35,971 nucleotides of DNA from JANXXV01 sp038230275 (GTDB lineage: Bacteria > Acidobacteriota > Terriglobia > Bryobacterales > Bryobacteraceae): the NCBI GenBank assembly GCA_038230275.1, contig JBBRNO010000056.1, positions 1-35,971 of the forward strand. The letters run 5' to 3'. The first letter of the stretch is position 1, and each line of letters starts with the position of its first letter. Below are positions 8,201 through 15,976 of the stretch, piece after piece. The translations under genes and the position numbers were made by a program. Under the pieces are notes generated by a model that saw only the letters and a program-made list of their open reading frames with translations, did no database searches and was not told the origin of the DNA.

Positions 8201-9142
8201 ATCGCCACCTCCGGCGATCAGATCTCGGTAGCGTCTCCGGGCGGGGCGTGCACGGCCACCCTGCAGTGGCCGGGCGCCGCGGCCGTCGCATCGAATCCGG
8301 TCTCTCCGACCGCCATTTTTCGGCAACGGTACTGCGACGGCTCCCAGTCCTCCTATCAGATTGACGTGTCGGGAGCATCCGTCCTGACGGACCTCGGCAG
8401 TCTAGGTGCCAGGTTCGATCTCGCCGGTGGAGGCCAGTCCTCCTATCGCGCTACGCGCCCAGTAGCGCCGCTGATTGTTGGCCCGCAGGATATTAATTTC
8501 TCTTCACAATCCGTCGTAAATGCGGCAACCTTTACTGCCGATATGGCTCCTGGTGGGTTAATCGCGATTTTTGGAGACGGATTGGCAAAACCTGGCACTA
8601 CAAGTAAGGTGGAAGTCGGCGACCAGGTTGCCAGCGTTACCGCGGCATTTCCGTTTCAGATCAACGCACAGATTCCTTTTGGGGTATCACCGGGCTCAAA
8701 AGTCCTACGAGTGACGTCGCCGTTCGGTGTAAGCGAGCAGACTATCGAGATTCAACCGCTCGCGCCCCAGGTTTTCAGGCTGGACCCGCTACCACTGGGT
8801 CTGGACAAGACCGCCGTCAATAAGGGAGCCACCATCAACCAGGATGCAAAATTGAACCTCCCATCGAATCCAGCGCGGCGCGGTACGGTCGTTGTTGTAT
8901 TTGGAACGGGTTTCGGGGCAGTAAAGAGTGGCTCGGAACCGGTCAGTACTCTGACACCGGTTACGGCTTCTTTGGGCGGGCAGGATATTCCCGTCAGTTT
9001 CGCAGGTTTAACGCCGGGGTTCATCGGGCTGTATCAAGTGAACGTGCCGATCCCGGTGAATACTCCGCCAGGACTCGAACTGCCGATATTCTTTCGTATG
9101 GGTGGAGTTGTTAGTAGTCCTGTGGATATCGCCGTCCAATGA
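5213..9142 (+). CDS. Giant secreted mosaic protein: LGFP-like repeats, Ig-like domains, C39-like domain, TIGR03437 C-terminus
   Basis: The 1309-residue product has a signal peptide (about 1-19, ending ASAQT). The order seen is: a first block with LGFP-like repeats (about 30-265, e.g. GFLGYPTGEAV then FEGGSIDY), a Big_2-like domain (about 283-365), a second block homologous to the first (about 370-600), an Ig-like segment (about 605-695), a Big_1-like domain (about 695-795), a C39-peptidase-like domain (about 800-990) and a TIGR03437-type C-terminal domain (about 1095-1309). In the C39-like domain Gln803, His934 and Asp951 fit the catalytic set, but the nucleophile position is Ser821 (context AQKGSLLTAV), so peptidase activity is doubtful. 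LGFP repeats are known from wall-associated proteins. A cell-surface binding role is inferred. No ribosome binding site is visible before the ATG. Confidence 0.85.
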   Translation: MKTPPLACLLAFFCLFASAQTPAIDVGSGAPSSANTSSFVAAYFRNRFYTQLSLPPLGTVKKFGATGLIQEFPDAANTAGVKFALIKPNTAVQANDGSDVFQLTGLIYSYYATVGVTTAGQPTTDTLTCPDASCQYQIYDKGYILFAYLKSGVNGQNFTLRDPFYTKWNALGGIGSLGPVNSAEAAVTSFVSAAAATVQTYKTGALYNITSGVLTGRFVSVGYPVYDLYVANGAHAGFLGYPTGEAVTLAGGGHRQTFEGGSIDYSDTTAPALRLPVKTVAVSSGGTSIRLNLNDTFNARASALGANGDELTDRSITFVTTNSRVISVQQTGATAVLRAVGGGAAIVTAVSEGKISPPITFFVTAPCCQIGEGAPTAAIQQIFLDAVARARLTVRLPAPNPVHRAGSGLVQELQGVDPNATVRYLVTVADKAATGYVVTGDILAKYDDQGGPAQTLGYPVGDAVFDAARVGRQLFENGAIAGIPARVVSGAFLQKWASLSYDAGAAGQPTGDAAAFLTFTGTSGRMQAFQKGSLYGATSGPQTGKVYFVSGLMAAKYNSLGSGTSELGLPTSDEFSTGGKRHQDFEGGFLEYAAGDAEAKLTLRDRKPTVTALPAIVAAGSRVRVTVAGFPNASSIRVAITGQSDFLVTAPAGSYFWDVYVPGSAASTAVTIRAVDAANAATTASSSYTVRASADIRATLVKLRGDSQSAAPGSQAPLSLRVAVRDDSGNPLSGVGVAFSASSGAQVSPVTAITDSLGQAETFLRMPLNEGIVLANASALRQVATFSARSTRSALTNYTKLTQSGDVPLGNGTTTIAQKGSLLTAVASILRYYQNRGDLSTPNGVADPGQLNQFLKTLCAFDSQGTQLCDGFVSPKDSQEQFVNLWRLSQFAGNNVDVSIESPELSAIRDLLAQESPVLLSLAMTANGTPAGTHFVVAIGVSSDGTVLIHDPNPAFGRSLLTDYTNGFTAAGVPWKGTLTAAVRLLAQPPSLTGFVIATSGDQISVASPGGACTATLQWPGAAAVASNPVSPTAIFRQRYCDGSQSSYQIDVSGASVLTDLGSLGARFDLAGGGQSSYRATRPVAPLIVGPQDINFSSQSVVNAATFTADMAPGGLIAIFGDGLAKPGTTSKVEVGDQVASVTAAFPFQINAQIPFGVSPGSKVLRVTSPFGVSEQTIEIQPLAPQVFRLDPLPLGLDKTAVNKGATINQDAKLNLPSNPARRGTVVVVFGTGFGAVKSGSEPVSTLTPVTASLGGQDIPVSFAGLTPGFIGLYQVNVPIPVNTPPGLELPIFFRMGGVVSSPVDIAVQ

Positions 9143-9189
9143 CTAGGGACGCCGTTCACACCGTCCAGGTTGACGTTTAGATTGGTAAC

Positions 9190-9221
9190 ATGTTGTAATG
9201 ACAGCCGGGTATGTTGTAATG
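9190..9221 (+). repeat. Paired 11-bp direct repeat ATGTTGTAATG upstream of a promoter
   Basis: Two exact copies of ATGTTGTAATG start at 9190 and 9211. The 21-bp offset is two helical turns, so both would face the same side of the DNA. They end 26 bp before the -35 box of the promoter at 9248, a typical place for an activator. No regulator is identified. Confidence 0.45.
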
Positions 9222-9247
9222 GATCGTAACGGAGCCGTATTTTCAGC

Positions 9248-9276
9248 TTGACTTGAGCTGGGGATAGTGTTATCAA
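9248..9276 (+). promoter_or_regulatory. Sigma-70-type promoter for the 654-aa secreted protein
   Basis: TTGACT (9248-9253), a 17-bp spacer and TATCAA (9271-9276) match the housekeeping consensus at five of six and four of six positions with ideal spacing. The transcript would start near 9283, giving a leader of about 170 nt before the ATG at 9456. Confidence 0.55.
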
Positions 9277-9455
9277 TATTCTGACTGCGTCTAAGGGTTA
9301 GAGCGGCGTTCATGTGTACGAATCCCGCGAGCACAGAGTAAGAATGAGAAGTCAAAACTAGATTTGAGCTTTTGTAGGTGTAGGTCTGAGGCTCAGGTTG
9401 AAAAAAAGAACTTCCATCAATTCACTAATTTAAAGATTTTCACAAGGAGAAGGAA

Positions 9456-11420
9456 ATGGTAGATTTTCGCAAGTGGTTTCCTGCTCTAGCCGTAGTAGCC
9501 GTAGTTATCGGCTCAGCAGCATCGGCTAGTGCACAAATTACACCATCGTTAACTTGCACGTCTAACGCTGGTGCTACACCGCTAGTTCGCGCTGAAGGAA
9601 TTGCCGAACTCGTTGGTGACGTTGTCCTGAATTGCACCGGCGGTACGCCAACGGCCGCGGGTTCAATCGTTCCTCAGGTCAACATTCAGGTCTTTTTGAA
9701 CACAAATATCACCAGCCGTCTGGTATCGGACCCGCTCAGTGAGGCATTGATCCTCATCGACGAGCCGTCTCCGGCACAGCAGGTCCCTTGCATTCCCGGC
9801 GTCACGGCTCTTCCTGTCGGCGCACCCGCCAGCGGCACGACTTGCCCTGTGATCGGCGTCGGAACCGGCACGGGTGTTAACTTCAAGACCAGCGGTGTGC
9901 CCAACATCTTCCAGGGCCGCAATGCTGGTACGAGCGCCCTGCAGTGGCTCGGTGTGCCGATCGATCCTCCCGGAACGAACGGAACCCGCACCGTAAGAAT
10001 CACGAACGTTCGTGCCAATGCCAGCCAGCTAGGTACGTCGTCCACCCTGATCCCCACGCAGATCCAGATGTTCATCTCGATTACGCCTCCCCAGTCCTTG
10101 CCGCTCAACAATCCGCAGCAGACTGTGGCGTTCGTGTCGCCGGGCCTGACCTTCTCGCTCCGGAACGCGATCAGCTCCGATAGCACTAGCGGGGTCACCT
10201 TCCTCCAGTGCGTATCGAACAACGGCGATATTTCCGGCGATAATACCAAGGCTCTGAACGGTAGTCTCAGTTCCTCCGGGCTCAACAACGTCACGGTGGT
10301 TGGTCGCTTCCGCGAAGGCTTCCCGAGTTCGTTCAAACGCCGCAACGTTGCACCGTATGGTTCGACGGGCGGCTCCGCTGCAATCTCAGCCGATACCTCG
10401 CCAACGCCGAACAATCAGGACACCCCTGGTGGCGTTGCCCCTCTTAGCGTCGGTGGTCAATACTTCACCGAAACCGGCTTCTATGCTGGTGCGGCTGGCG
10501 GCAGCCTCAACGGCAAAGCGAATGGTTTGCCTGCGGCTGGCCTCGCCGACACTGGTACTCGTCTGATGCTGCGGTTTGCCGGCCTTCCCGCCGGTGCCCA
10601 GGTATTCGTCGGGCTATATGACTCTGCTGCCGGCGTCTCGAACACAGGCACAACCAGCAAGGTTCGTTTGGTTAGCACGGATGCCAGCGGTGCTGGTGCA
10701 TTCTCCGCTGTAACCGCCACCAGCAGCGGTAGCTTCGCTCCCGTCGCCATCACTGGTGGAGCAGGAATCGCGGTTTACGAAGTCATGAGCTCCGATCCTC
10801 TGAGCCAAGAGAGCATCGACGTTCCGATCATCGTAGCCTATACTTCTAATACCGCGACCAACAATCCTGGTCTCGGTACTGGAACCGTAACCGGTAGCTT
10901 TGCTCCGCTGAGCACTGTTACCACTCAGAGCTCGAGTGCACCGCTACCCCGGTTCATCGACGTTCCGACCAGCAAGACTGCGTTCATCTTCAATGCTTGC
11001 TCCACGAACCTGCTCTTCCCGTTCGTGACCAATCAGGCTGGCTTCGACACGGGTATCGCGATTGCTAACACTTCGCTCGATCCGTTCGGCACCAAGACCC
11101 AGACTGGTACTTGCATCATTAACTACTACGGTGGTACCACGGGTGGCGGCGCGGCTCCGGCTGCAGCTACTTCCCCGGTTGTCGCACCTGGAGCTGAGTT
11201 GGTCTTCCTGCTCTCCTCTGGTGGCGGCGGTGTTGCCGCAACTCCTGGCTTCCAGGGTTACATCATTGCCCAGTGCGCCTTCCAGTATGCCCACGCTTTT
11301 GCCTTCATCAGCGATCTCGGCGGCAAGACTGTAGGCGAAGGTTACCTGGCTCTGGTGCTGGATAGTGCAGCTTCCACGCTCCCGCGTAGCAAGACTGCCA
11401 GCGAACCCTTGGGTCAGTAA
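9456..11420 (+). CDS. Secreted surface protein of unknown function, probably abundant
   Basis: This 654-residue protein has a signal peptide (about 1-27, ending ASASAQ). The mature part is rich in Thr, Ser, Gly and Ala and contains several Cys residues, such as the pair in SLTCTSNAG and VVLNCTGG. It reads as successive beta-sandwich segments. The last ~170 residues (from about FIFNACSTNLLFPFVTNQAG to EGYLALVLD) form a distinct Cys-containing domain. I recall similar domains in large bacterial surface proteins but cannot name the family. Codons are biased to GGT, GCT, GTT and AAC more than in its neighbours. Together with a consensus promoter, an AAGGAG site at six-base spacing and a strong terminator, this implies high expression as a lone transcription unit. 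A structural envelope role is inferred. Confidence 0.75.
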   Translation: MVDFRKWFPALAVVAVVIGSAASASAQITPSLTCTSNAGATPLVRAEGIAELVGDVVLNCTGGTPTAAGSIVPQVNIQVFLNTNITSRLVSDPLSEALILIDEPSPAQQVPCIPGVTALPVGAPASGTTCPVIGVGTGTGVNFKTSGVPNIFQGRNAGTSALQWLGVPIDPPGTNGTRTVRITNVRANASQLGTSSTLIPTQIQMFISITPPQSLPLNNPQQTVAFVSPGLTFSLRNAISSDSTSGVTFLQCVSNNGDISGDNTKALNGSLSSSGLNNVTVVGRFREGFPSSFKRRNVAPYGSTGGSAAISADTSPTPNNQDTPGGVAPLSVGGQYFTETGFYAGAAGGSLNGKANGLPAAGLADTGTRLMLRFAGLPAGAQVFVGLYDSAAGVSNTGTTSKVRLVSTDASGAGAFSAVTATSSGSFAPVAITGGAGIAVYEVMSSDPLSQESIDVPIIVAYTSNTATNNPGLGTGTVTGSFAPLSTVTTQSSSAPLPRFIDVPTSKTAFIFNACSTNLLFPFVTNQAGFDTGIAIANTSLDPFGTKTQTGTCIINYYGGTTGGGAAPAAATSPVVAPGAELVFLLSSGGGGVAATPGFQGYIIAQCAFQYAHAFAFISDLGGKTVGEGYLALVLDSAASTLPRSKTASEPLGQ

Positions 11421-11446
11421 TTTAGTCCAAGCAGTAAGTTGTAGTC

Positions 11447-11479
11447 AAAAAGGGGGGAGGAGACTCCCCCCTTTTTTTT
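11447..11479 (+). terminator. Strong intrinsic terminator
   Basis: A perfect 13-bp stem AAAAAGGGGGGAG (11447-11459) / CTCCCCCCTTTTT (11464-11476) has a GAGA tetraloop and an eight-T tract (11472-11479). It lies 26 nt after the stop of the 654-aa protein gene. It is the clearest intrinsic terminator in the window. Confidence 0.92.
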
Positions 11480-11577
11480 ATCCCTCTTAAACTATTCCCC
11501 CAGTACTTCAATAGTGATACACTACCAGTGGTACTTCCGCGTCCAGCCCAATACAGTTGTATCTCCACGAGGTGTTC

Positions 11578-14500
11578 ATGTTTTTGAAAAAGAATTTGGT
11601 CCTGGCATCCCTGTGTCTGACAGCCCTTGCGGGCGGCCTTGAAGCCCAAAGCCGCAACGTCTTCGTCATCCCGGCATCCGGGACCGGCATCCAGGCCTTC
11701 GCCAGCGATTCATTTGGACCCATCGCCAGTTTTGGCTCGGCCCCAGCGCCCTTCCTGGTGCTCGCGAACGCAAATGCGTCGAAATATTACGTAATATCCA
11801 AGTCCCCCACCAATACCGTTGTGGTTGTGGACGGCAATAATTTCTCTACGCTCGTCACCGGACGATTCAACTTCAATGCAAGTGCTGAGGCGGCGGCGCT
11901 TACGCCCGATGGGAAACGTCTGATCGTACTCGCTAATGGCATCCATATCATTGATACCGCCTCGGACACGGATTTGACGCCCGCCGGAATCGGCCTCACC
12001 ACCACCCCAAACGATCTCGCCATCAGCCTGGACTCTACCAGGGCGTTTCTTCTGAGCCGTGGCAGTGGCGTGGCTACATCGGTGGATTTGACTACTAGCA
12101 CCGCAACCGGCTTAACCTTTCCGATTCCGGGAATCAACTCGACCATAGCCGTCGCTCCAAACGGGCTGCTATACATCACTGCCCAAAACCGGCTCTATGA
12201 GATCGACCCCAAGACAATGGTGCTGCGGTTCGAAATCCCGTTGAACGCGACGCCGGGAAAGCCGGTCTTTACTCCCGACGGCAAGTATGCATTGTTGTCG
12301 AACCAAACGCCGATCACCGGCTCGTCTCTCATCCTGGTTAATCTTTCGAATCACACCATCGCCAGCACCTTGCCGGGCAATCTTGTTTCTGGCCTCACTA
12401 TTTTCGATCAAATCTTCCCGGTGAATGCCAACGAAGCCTACGCTGTTTCGGCGGGTAACGGTAAGGCATACCACTTGACAATCCCGAATCTCGCAACCAG
12501 CTCGGAAGTTACTTTCGCGAATGGTCCAATCACCGGCGTCCTGACCGGTGTTACCAGCAACGAAGCGCAACCGCGGCTCCTCTATCTGGCGACGGTCAGC
12601 GCACTCTACCGGGTGGATATTACATCCAGCGGCAATCTGGTAACGCAACAGACCGGTATCCCCACGCAACCATTCGCCTTGAATTTCACCGCTCCTCTGA
12701 GCGTGGGTACACCGGCGCAGGTGATTCTGTATAACAACGGGCAAAGCATTGCCGCCGGTACCGCTCTCACGCCGCTGGTTGTGCGTGTGACTGACAGCTC
12801 CGGGCGTCCGCTTTCGAATGTGCCGGTAAACTTCTCGGCCGGCGATGCGGGCACACTGATTCAATCTCCGAACGTAGTCACCAGCAATGACGGTTTCGCG
12901 CAAACCAGTGTCACGGCGGCACAAATCGCAGGCGCCTACTCGATCAACGCAACGGCGGGAGCGGTGGTGGCGACGTTTTCCATCACGGTCACCGGAACCG
13001 GCACGGGTACGGGCGGGTCCGGTGGATCCGGCGGTTCCACGGGCGGTGGCAGCTTAATCTTCAGCGTCGTCTCCGGAAACGGACAGCTTGTCCGTGAACA
13101 GTTCCAGGCGAACGATTTGCTTGTAGTCGCAGCGAAAGACGCGTCGGGGAAGCCAGTGGCCGGGGCGACAATCAACTACACCATCACTTCCGGTGTGGGC
13201 TCTCTACAGACTATTTCCGGAACCGGCAACTCGCTGGGTTCCTGCACGGCTAACGATCAGACAGCGGTCTGTTTGACCGACGCGAACGGTCAGGCAGGCG
13301 TCGGCTTCCGTGCCATCTCCACGAATTTGCAATCCTTCGCTCCCACGACGGTTTCCGCCACCTATAATGGGTCCGCGGTCAACTTTATCGAAACCACCTA
13401 TCTTGGCTTCGCCCAGGGTAGCGGATTCCAGCCCGACCCGACGATCACGGATCTGGTGCCGCTGCCGGGCGAAAGCAGGGTTTTCACCGTCCAGGCCGGG
13501 CAGACGCTTCTCGGTGCGTTGAAAGTCCAGGTCGTTGCTACCAGCGGCCCGAACGTTGGTTTTGGAATCCCGAACGTTGGCATCATCGCTAGCACGGGCC
13601 TCGACCCCGCTCTCGCGCCCACAGCCAACTGCAATGTCGCCACGTCTCTGAGCGATGGCTCTGGAATCGCCACCTGCGATCTTGTGGCCGGTGGGAAGGT
13701 GGGCCGCGCACCGTTGAAGATTTCCGTGGGTTCGTCCAATGACCGCGGATTTGGGACACTCGTCGTCACTCCAGGCCCGGTTGGCTTGCTCAACATTTTG
13801 CAAGGTAACAACCAGACTGGAATTGCGGGCCAGCAACTTCCGCTCGCCTTGGTGGCGCAGGTAACAGACGCGTTCGGCAATATTCTCCCCGGACAGAAAG
13901 CTACATTTGAGGTAGTGAACGCCGGAACTGTCATTCTCAAGAATGTGTTCGATACTTCAGATCAAAACGGCAAGGTATCCGCCCTGGCAACCTTGGGCGG
14001 AACGCCGGGCCCACAACAGGTTCGCGTCAAGATCGGCGGCATCGCCAGCACCTTCACAATGACAGTCAACGTGACGTTCGGCGCTATCAGCGCAGTCTCC
14101 GGCGGCGGTCAGGTGGCGGTCATCAATCAGTCGTTCACTCAACCCCTGGTGGCCAGAGTCGTCGATACCAACGGTGCAGCTGTGCCCAACGCCACAGTGT
14201 CCTTCGCCGTGAACGGCGGAAACGCAACCCTGTCCTCAACCTCGGCTACCACCGATGCCTCCGGCAACGCCTCAGTAACGGCGAAGGCCGGCGCCACCGC
14301 GGGTGTAAGCACCGTGAACGCAACGGTTGGCAATTTCACCGCTACATTCACTCTCACCAGCCGGCTTCCAGGACCCACTCTTACGGTCGCAGGCTTCAAG
14401 AACGCCGCCAGCCTGGCTCCTGGAGTCACTCCAGGCGGCATCGTCAGCATCCAGGGTGCGGGTCTCGCGCCGACGGTGCAAGGAGTTGTTACTTCCGGCT

Positions 14501-15108
14501 TCCTCGGCCAGCTGCCGCTCTCCCTCGCCGGTGTCGATGTTACTTTCAATGGCATCCAGGCGCCGATCTATTCGGTCTCTAACGTCAACGGCACGGAGCA
14601 GGTGAACGTTCAGGTTCCCTTCGAACTCACTCCGGGTTTGGCAAGCGTTAAGGTCACCGTCAGCGGCGGCAGCAGCACCATCGACAACGTCCCGGTATTG
14701 CCAGTCTCCCCAGGCATCTTTGAAACCGCCGACGCCAGTGGCCGGAAGTATGCCGTTGCCACCAAGGACGTGGACGGCAGCTATGTCAGCGCCTCGAATC
14801 CAGCACGCCGGGGCGACGTCATCCGGGTCTACCTTACTGGGATGGGCCAAGTGACGCCATCCACCGCAACCAACCGCGCCGGCATCGCCGGGCAGAAGGT
14901 TCTGGCGCCGATTATCGTCGGCGTCAATAACGCAGGAATTCCGCTAGGCACCGCCGAATACATGCCGGGTGTTATTGGAATCTATATGGTGACGTTCACG
15001 GTACCCACGGACGCACCAAGTGGTTCCGCTGTTCCGCTGTCCTTCGGAGTTACGGATCCAAACGGCACGAACGTTTATTCGAACACTTCGAACTTCTCAA
15101 TTCAGTAA
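11578..15108 (+). CDS. Large secreted beta-propeller / Big_1 / TIGR03437 protein
   Basis: I start at the ATG at 11578 because it follows GAGGTG at three-base spacing and opens a signal peptide (MFLKKNLVLASLCLTALAGG); the in-frame ATG at 11557 adds seven residues without a better site. The 1176-residue product has an N-terminal beta-propeller-like region of YVTN type (about 25-350, blades such as LTPDGKRLIVLANGIHIID). Several Big_1-like Ig domains with the V-x-D-x-x-G-x-P pattern follow (about 380-470, 490-610, 740-830, 835-925). A Gly/Ser/Thr linker sits near 475-490. The C-terminal TIGR03437-type domain (about 930-1176) contains FKNAASLAPGVTPGGIVSI and SNPARRGDVIRVYLTGMG. It is probably an extracellular or cell-surface adhesion-type protein. 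Confidence 0.85.
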   Translation: MFLKKNLVLASLCLTALAGGLEAQSRNVFVIPASGTGIQAFASDSFGPIASFGSAPAPFLVLANANASKYYVISKSPTNTVVVVDGNNFSTLVTGRFNFNASAEAAALTPDGKRLIVLANGIHIIDTASDTDLTPAGIGLTTTPNDLAISLDSTRAFLLSRGSGVATSVDLTTSTATGLTFPIPGINSTIAVAPNGLLYITAQNRLYEIDPKTMVLRFEIPLNATPGKPVFTPDGKYALLSNQTPITGSSLILVNLSNHTIASTLPGNLVSGLTIFDQIFPVNANEAYAVSAGNGKAYHLTIPNLATSSEVTFANGPITGVLTGVTSNEAQPRLLYLATVSALYRVDITSSGNLVTQQTGIPTQPFALNFTAPLSVGTPAQVILYNNGQSIAAGTALTPLVVRVTDSSGRPLSNVPVNFSAGDAGTLIQSPNVVTSNDGFAQTSVTAAQIAGAYSINATAGAVVATFSITVTGTGTGTGGSGGSGGSTGGGSLIFSVVSGNGQLVREQFQANDLLVVAAKDASGKPVAGATINYTITSGVGSLQTISGTGNSLGSCTANDQTAVCLTDANGQAGVGFRAISTNLQSFAPTTVSATYNGSAVNFIETTYLGFAQGSGFQPDPTITDLVPLPGESRVFTVQAGQTLLGALKVQVVATSGPNVGFGIPNVGIIASTGLDPALAPTANCNVATSLSDGSGIATCDLVAGGKVGRAPLKISVGSSNDRGFGTLVVTPGPVGLLNILQGNNQTGIAGQQLPLALVAQVTDAFGNILPGQKATFEVVNAGTVILKNVFDTSDQNGKVSALATLGGTPGPQQVRVKIGGIASTFTMTVNVTFGAISAVSGGGQVAVINQSFTQPLVARVVDTNGAAVPNATVSFAVNGGNATLSSTSATTDASGNASVTAKAGATAGVSTVNATVGNFTATFTLTSRLPGPTLTVAGFKNAASLAPGVTPGGIVSIQGAGLAPTVQGVVTSGFLGQLPLSLAGVDVTFNGIQAPIYSVSNVNGTEQVNVQVPFELTPGLASVKVTVSGGSSTIDNVPVLPVSPGIFETADASGRKYAVATKDVDGSYVSASNPARRGDVIRVYLTGMGQVTPSTATNRAGIAGQKVLAPIIVGVNNAGIPLGTAEYMPGVIGIYMVTFTVPTDAPSGSAVPLSFGVTDPNGTNVYSNTSNFSIQ

Positions 15109-15113
15109 CCGGC

Positions 15114-15150
15114 AAGGAGGGGTAGACCGGTCAACGGTTCACCCCTCCTT
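15114..15150 (+). terminator. Hairpin after the 1176-aa protein gene
   Basis: A perfect 10-bp stem AAGGAGGGGT (15114-15123) / ACCCCTCCTT (15141-15150) has a 17-nt loop that itself contains the palindrome GACCGGTC. It starts five bases after the stop codon. Only a short T-run follows, so termination may be weak or factor-assisted. Confidence 0.6.
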
Positions 15151-15183
15151 TCGCCTACCGCCAAAACTAAGTCAAATACCTCA

Positions 15184-15213
15184 TTGCGGTAGGGGCCTTA
15201 GTTGGCCTACAAT
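15184..15213 (+). promoter_or_regulatory. Possible promoter of the PEP-CTERM gene
   Basis: TTGCGG (15184-15189), an 18-bp spacer and TACAAT (15208-15213) resemble a sigma-70 promoter, strong in the -10 and weak in the -35. It would start transcription about 30 nt before the GTG start at 15250. Confidence 0.4.
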
Positions 15214-15249
15214 CGATAATTCAAGATTAGTAAGTCTGAGGAGATATCT

Positions 15250-15975
15250 GTGTCCAGTTCTAATTCCCTAAGAGTAAGCCGGTTCCTTCCAGTTGCTGTT
15301 GCCGCGTTCTTATGTGCCACTGCGCCCGCTGTGTGGGCAGGCACGACGAGTGGTTGTCCCAGCGGCTCGGTAGCCACCAGCACATTCGCCAGCGCCAACC
15401 TGGGCTCTCTTGCCGCTACATGCGGCAGTGTGACCACGGGCGCCAATTCAGTAACGACGTCCATCCCCACGGGCGCGCCCGGATTTTCAGTGGAAAGCTG
15501 GCTCGCCGTTACTTTAAGCTTGCCCGGATTCGGATTCTCTGGCCAGAACGCGTCCGTGTTGCAATTCAGCAATTTCTCGGCGACGCAGGGCTCCACCATC
15601 GATTTCAACTGGACTGCCGCTTTCGATCCAGGCACCGAGGGATACGCATTCGCGCTGTTGGATGGTCAGCTTACTGTCTTGGCGACGCAGTTCCTTTTTC
15701 CCGCCATCACAACAGGTGGCGGCTCTGGAATCGTAGCTCTAAACAGCGCGCAGCTCAACATCGCCTCCGGTGGCACCCATTCCGCATCGTTCGGAATCGT
15801 GGAAGGATGCACCTTCTGCTTAGAATTCAGTCCGGCCGCGCTCGATCCATCCGCAACCTTCAGCAACATCACTTTAACGGATTCCACCGCAACTCCGGAA
15901 CCGGCTACACTATCGCTGATGGGCTCGGGTCTGGCCGGTGTATTCGCCGGTGCTGCCCGTCGCAAACGTTCTTAG
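15250..15975 (+). CDS. PEP-CTERM-anchored secreted protein
   Basis: This 241-residue protein starts at GTG with GAGGAG six bases upstream. A signal peptide (about 1-31, ending VWAG) is followed by a Ser/Thr/Gly-rich beta domain with two Cys pairs (around SGCPSG..TCGS and GCTFCLEF). The C-terminus carries the PEP-CTERM sorting signal: PEPATLSL, a hydrophobic segment and the basic tail AARRKRS. In known systems an exosortase (EpsH/XrtA type) cleaves this signal and delivers the protein to the surface or exopolysaccharide. No exosortase gene is in the window, so it must be elsewhere. The gene ends one base before the convergent GDPD gene. Confidence 0.88.
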   Translation: MSSSNSLRVSRFLPVAVAAFLCATAPAVWAGTTSGCPSGSVATSTFASANLGSLAATCGSVTTGANSVTTSIPTGAPGFSVESWLAVTLSLPGFGFSGQNASVLQFSNFSATQGSTIDFNWTAAFDPGTEGYAFALLDGQLTVLATQFLFPAITTGGGSGIVALNSAQLNIASGGTHSASFGIVEGCTFCLEFSPAALDPSATFSNITLTDSTATPEPATLSLMGSGLAGVFAGAARRKRS

Positions 15976-15976
15976 C

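Larger units (their letters stand above)
9143..9455 (+). other. 313-bp intergenic region with promoter and long leader
   Basis: No gene is seen here. The stretch is clearly more AT-rich than its surroundings. It holds a direct repeat (9190-9200 and 9211-9221), a good sigma-70-type promoter (9248-9276), a leader of about 170 nt with a small palindrome CTGAGGCTCAG near 9387-9397, and a strong ribosome binding site AAGGAG at 9444-9449, six bases before the ATG at 9456. Confidence 0.6.

Noticed and set aside
13000..13060. Gly/Ser/Thr repeat as a DNA repeat or CRISPR-like array
   Set aside because: It is a coding-sequence linker between Ig-like domains, with no regular spacers.
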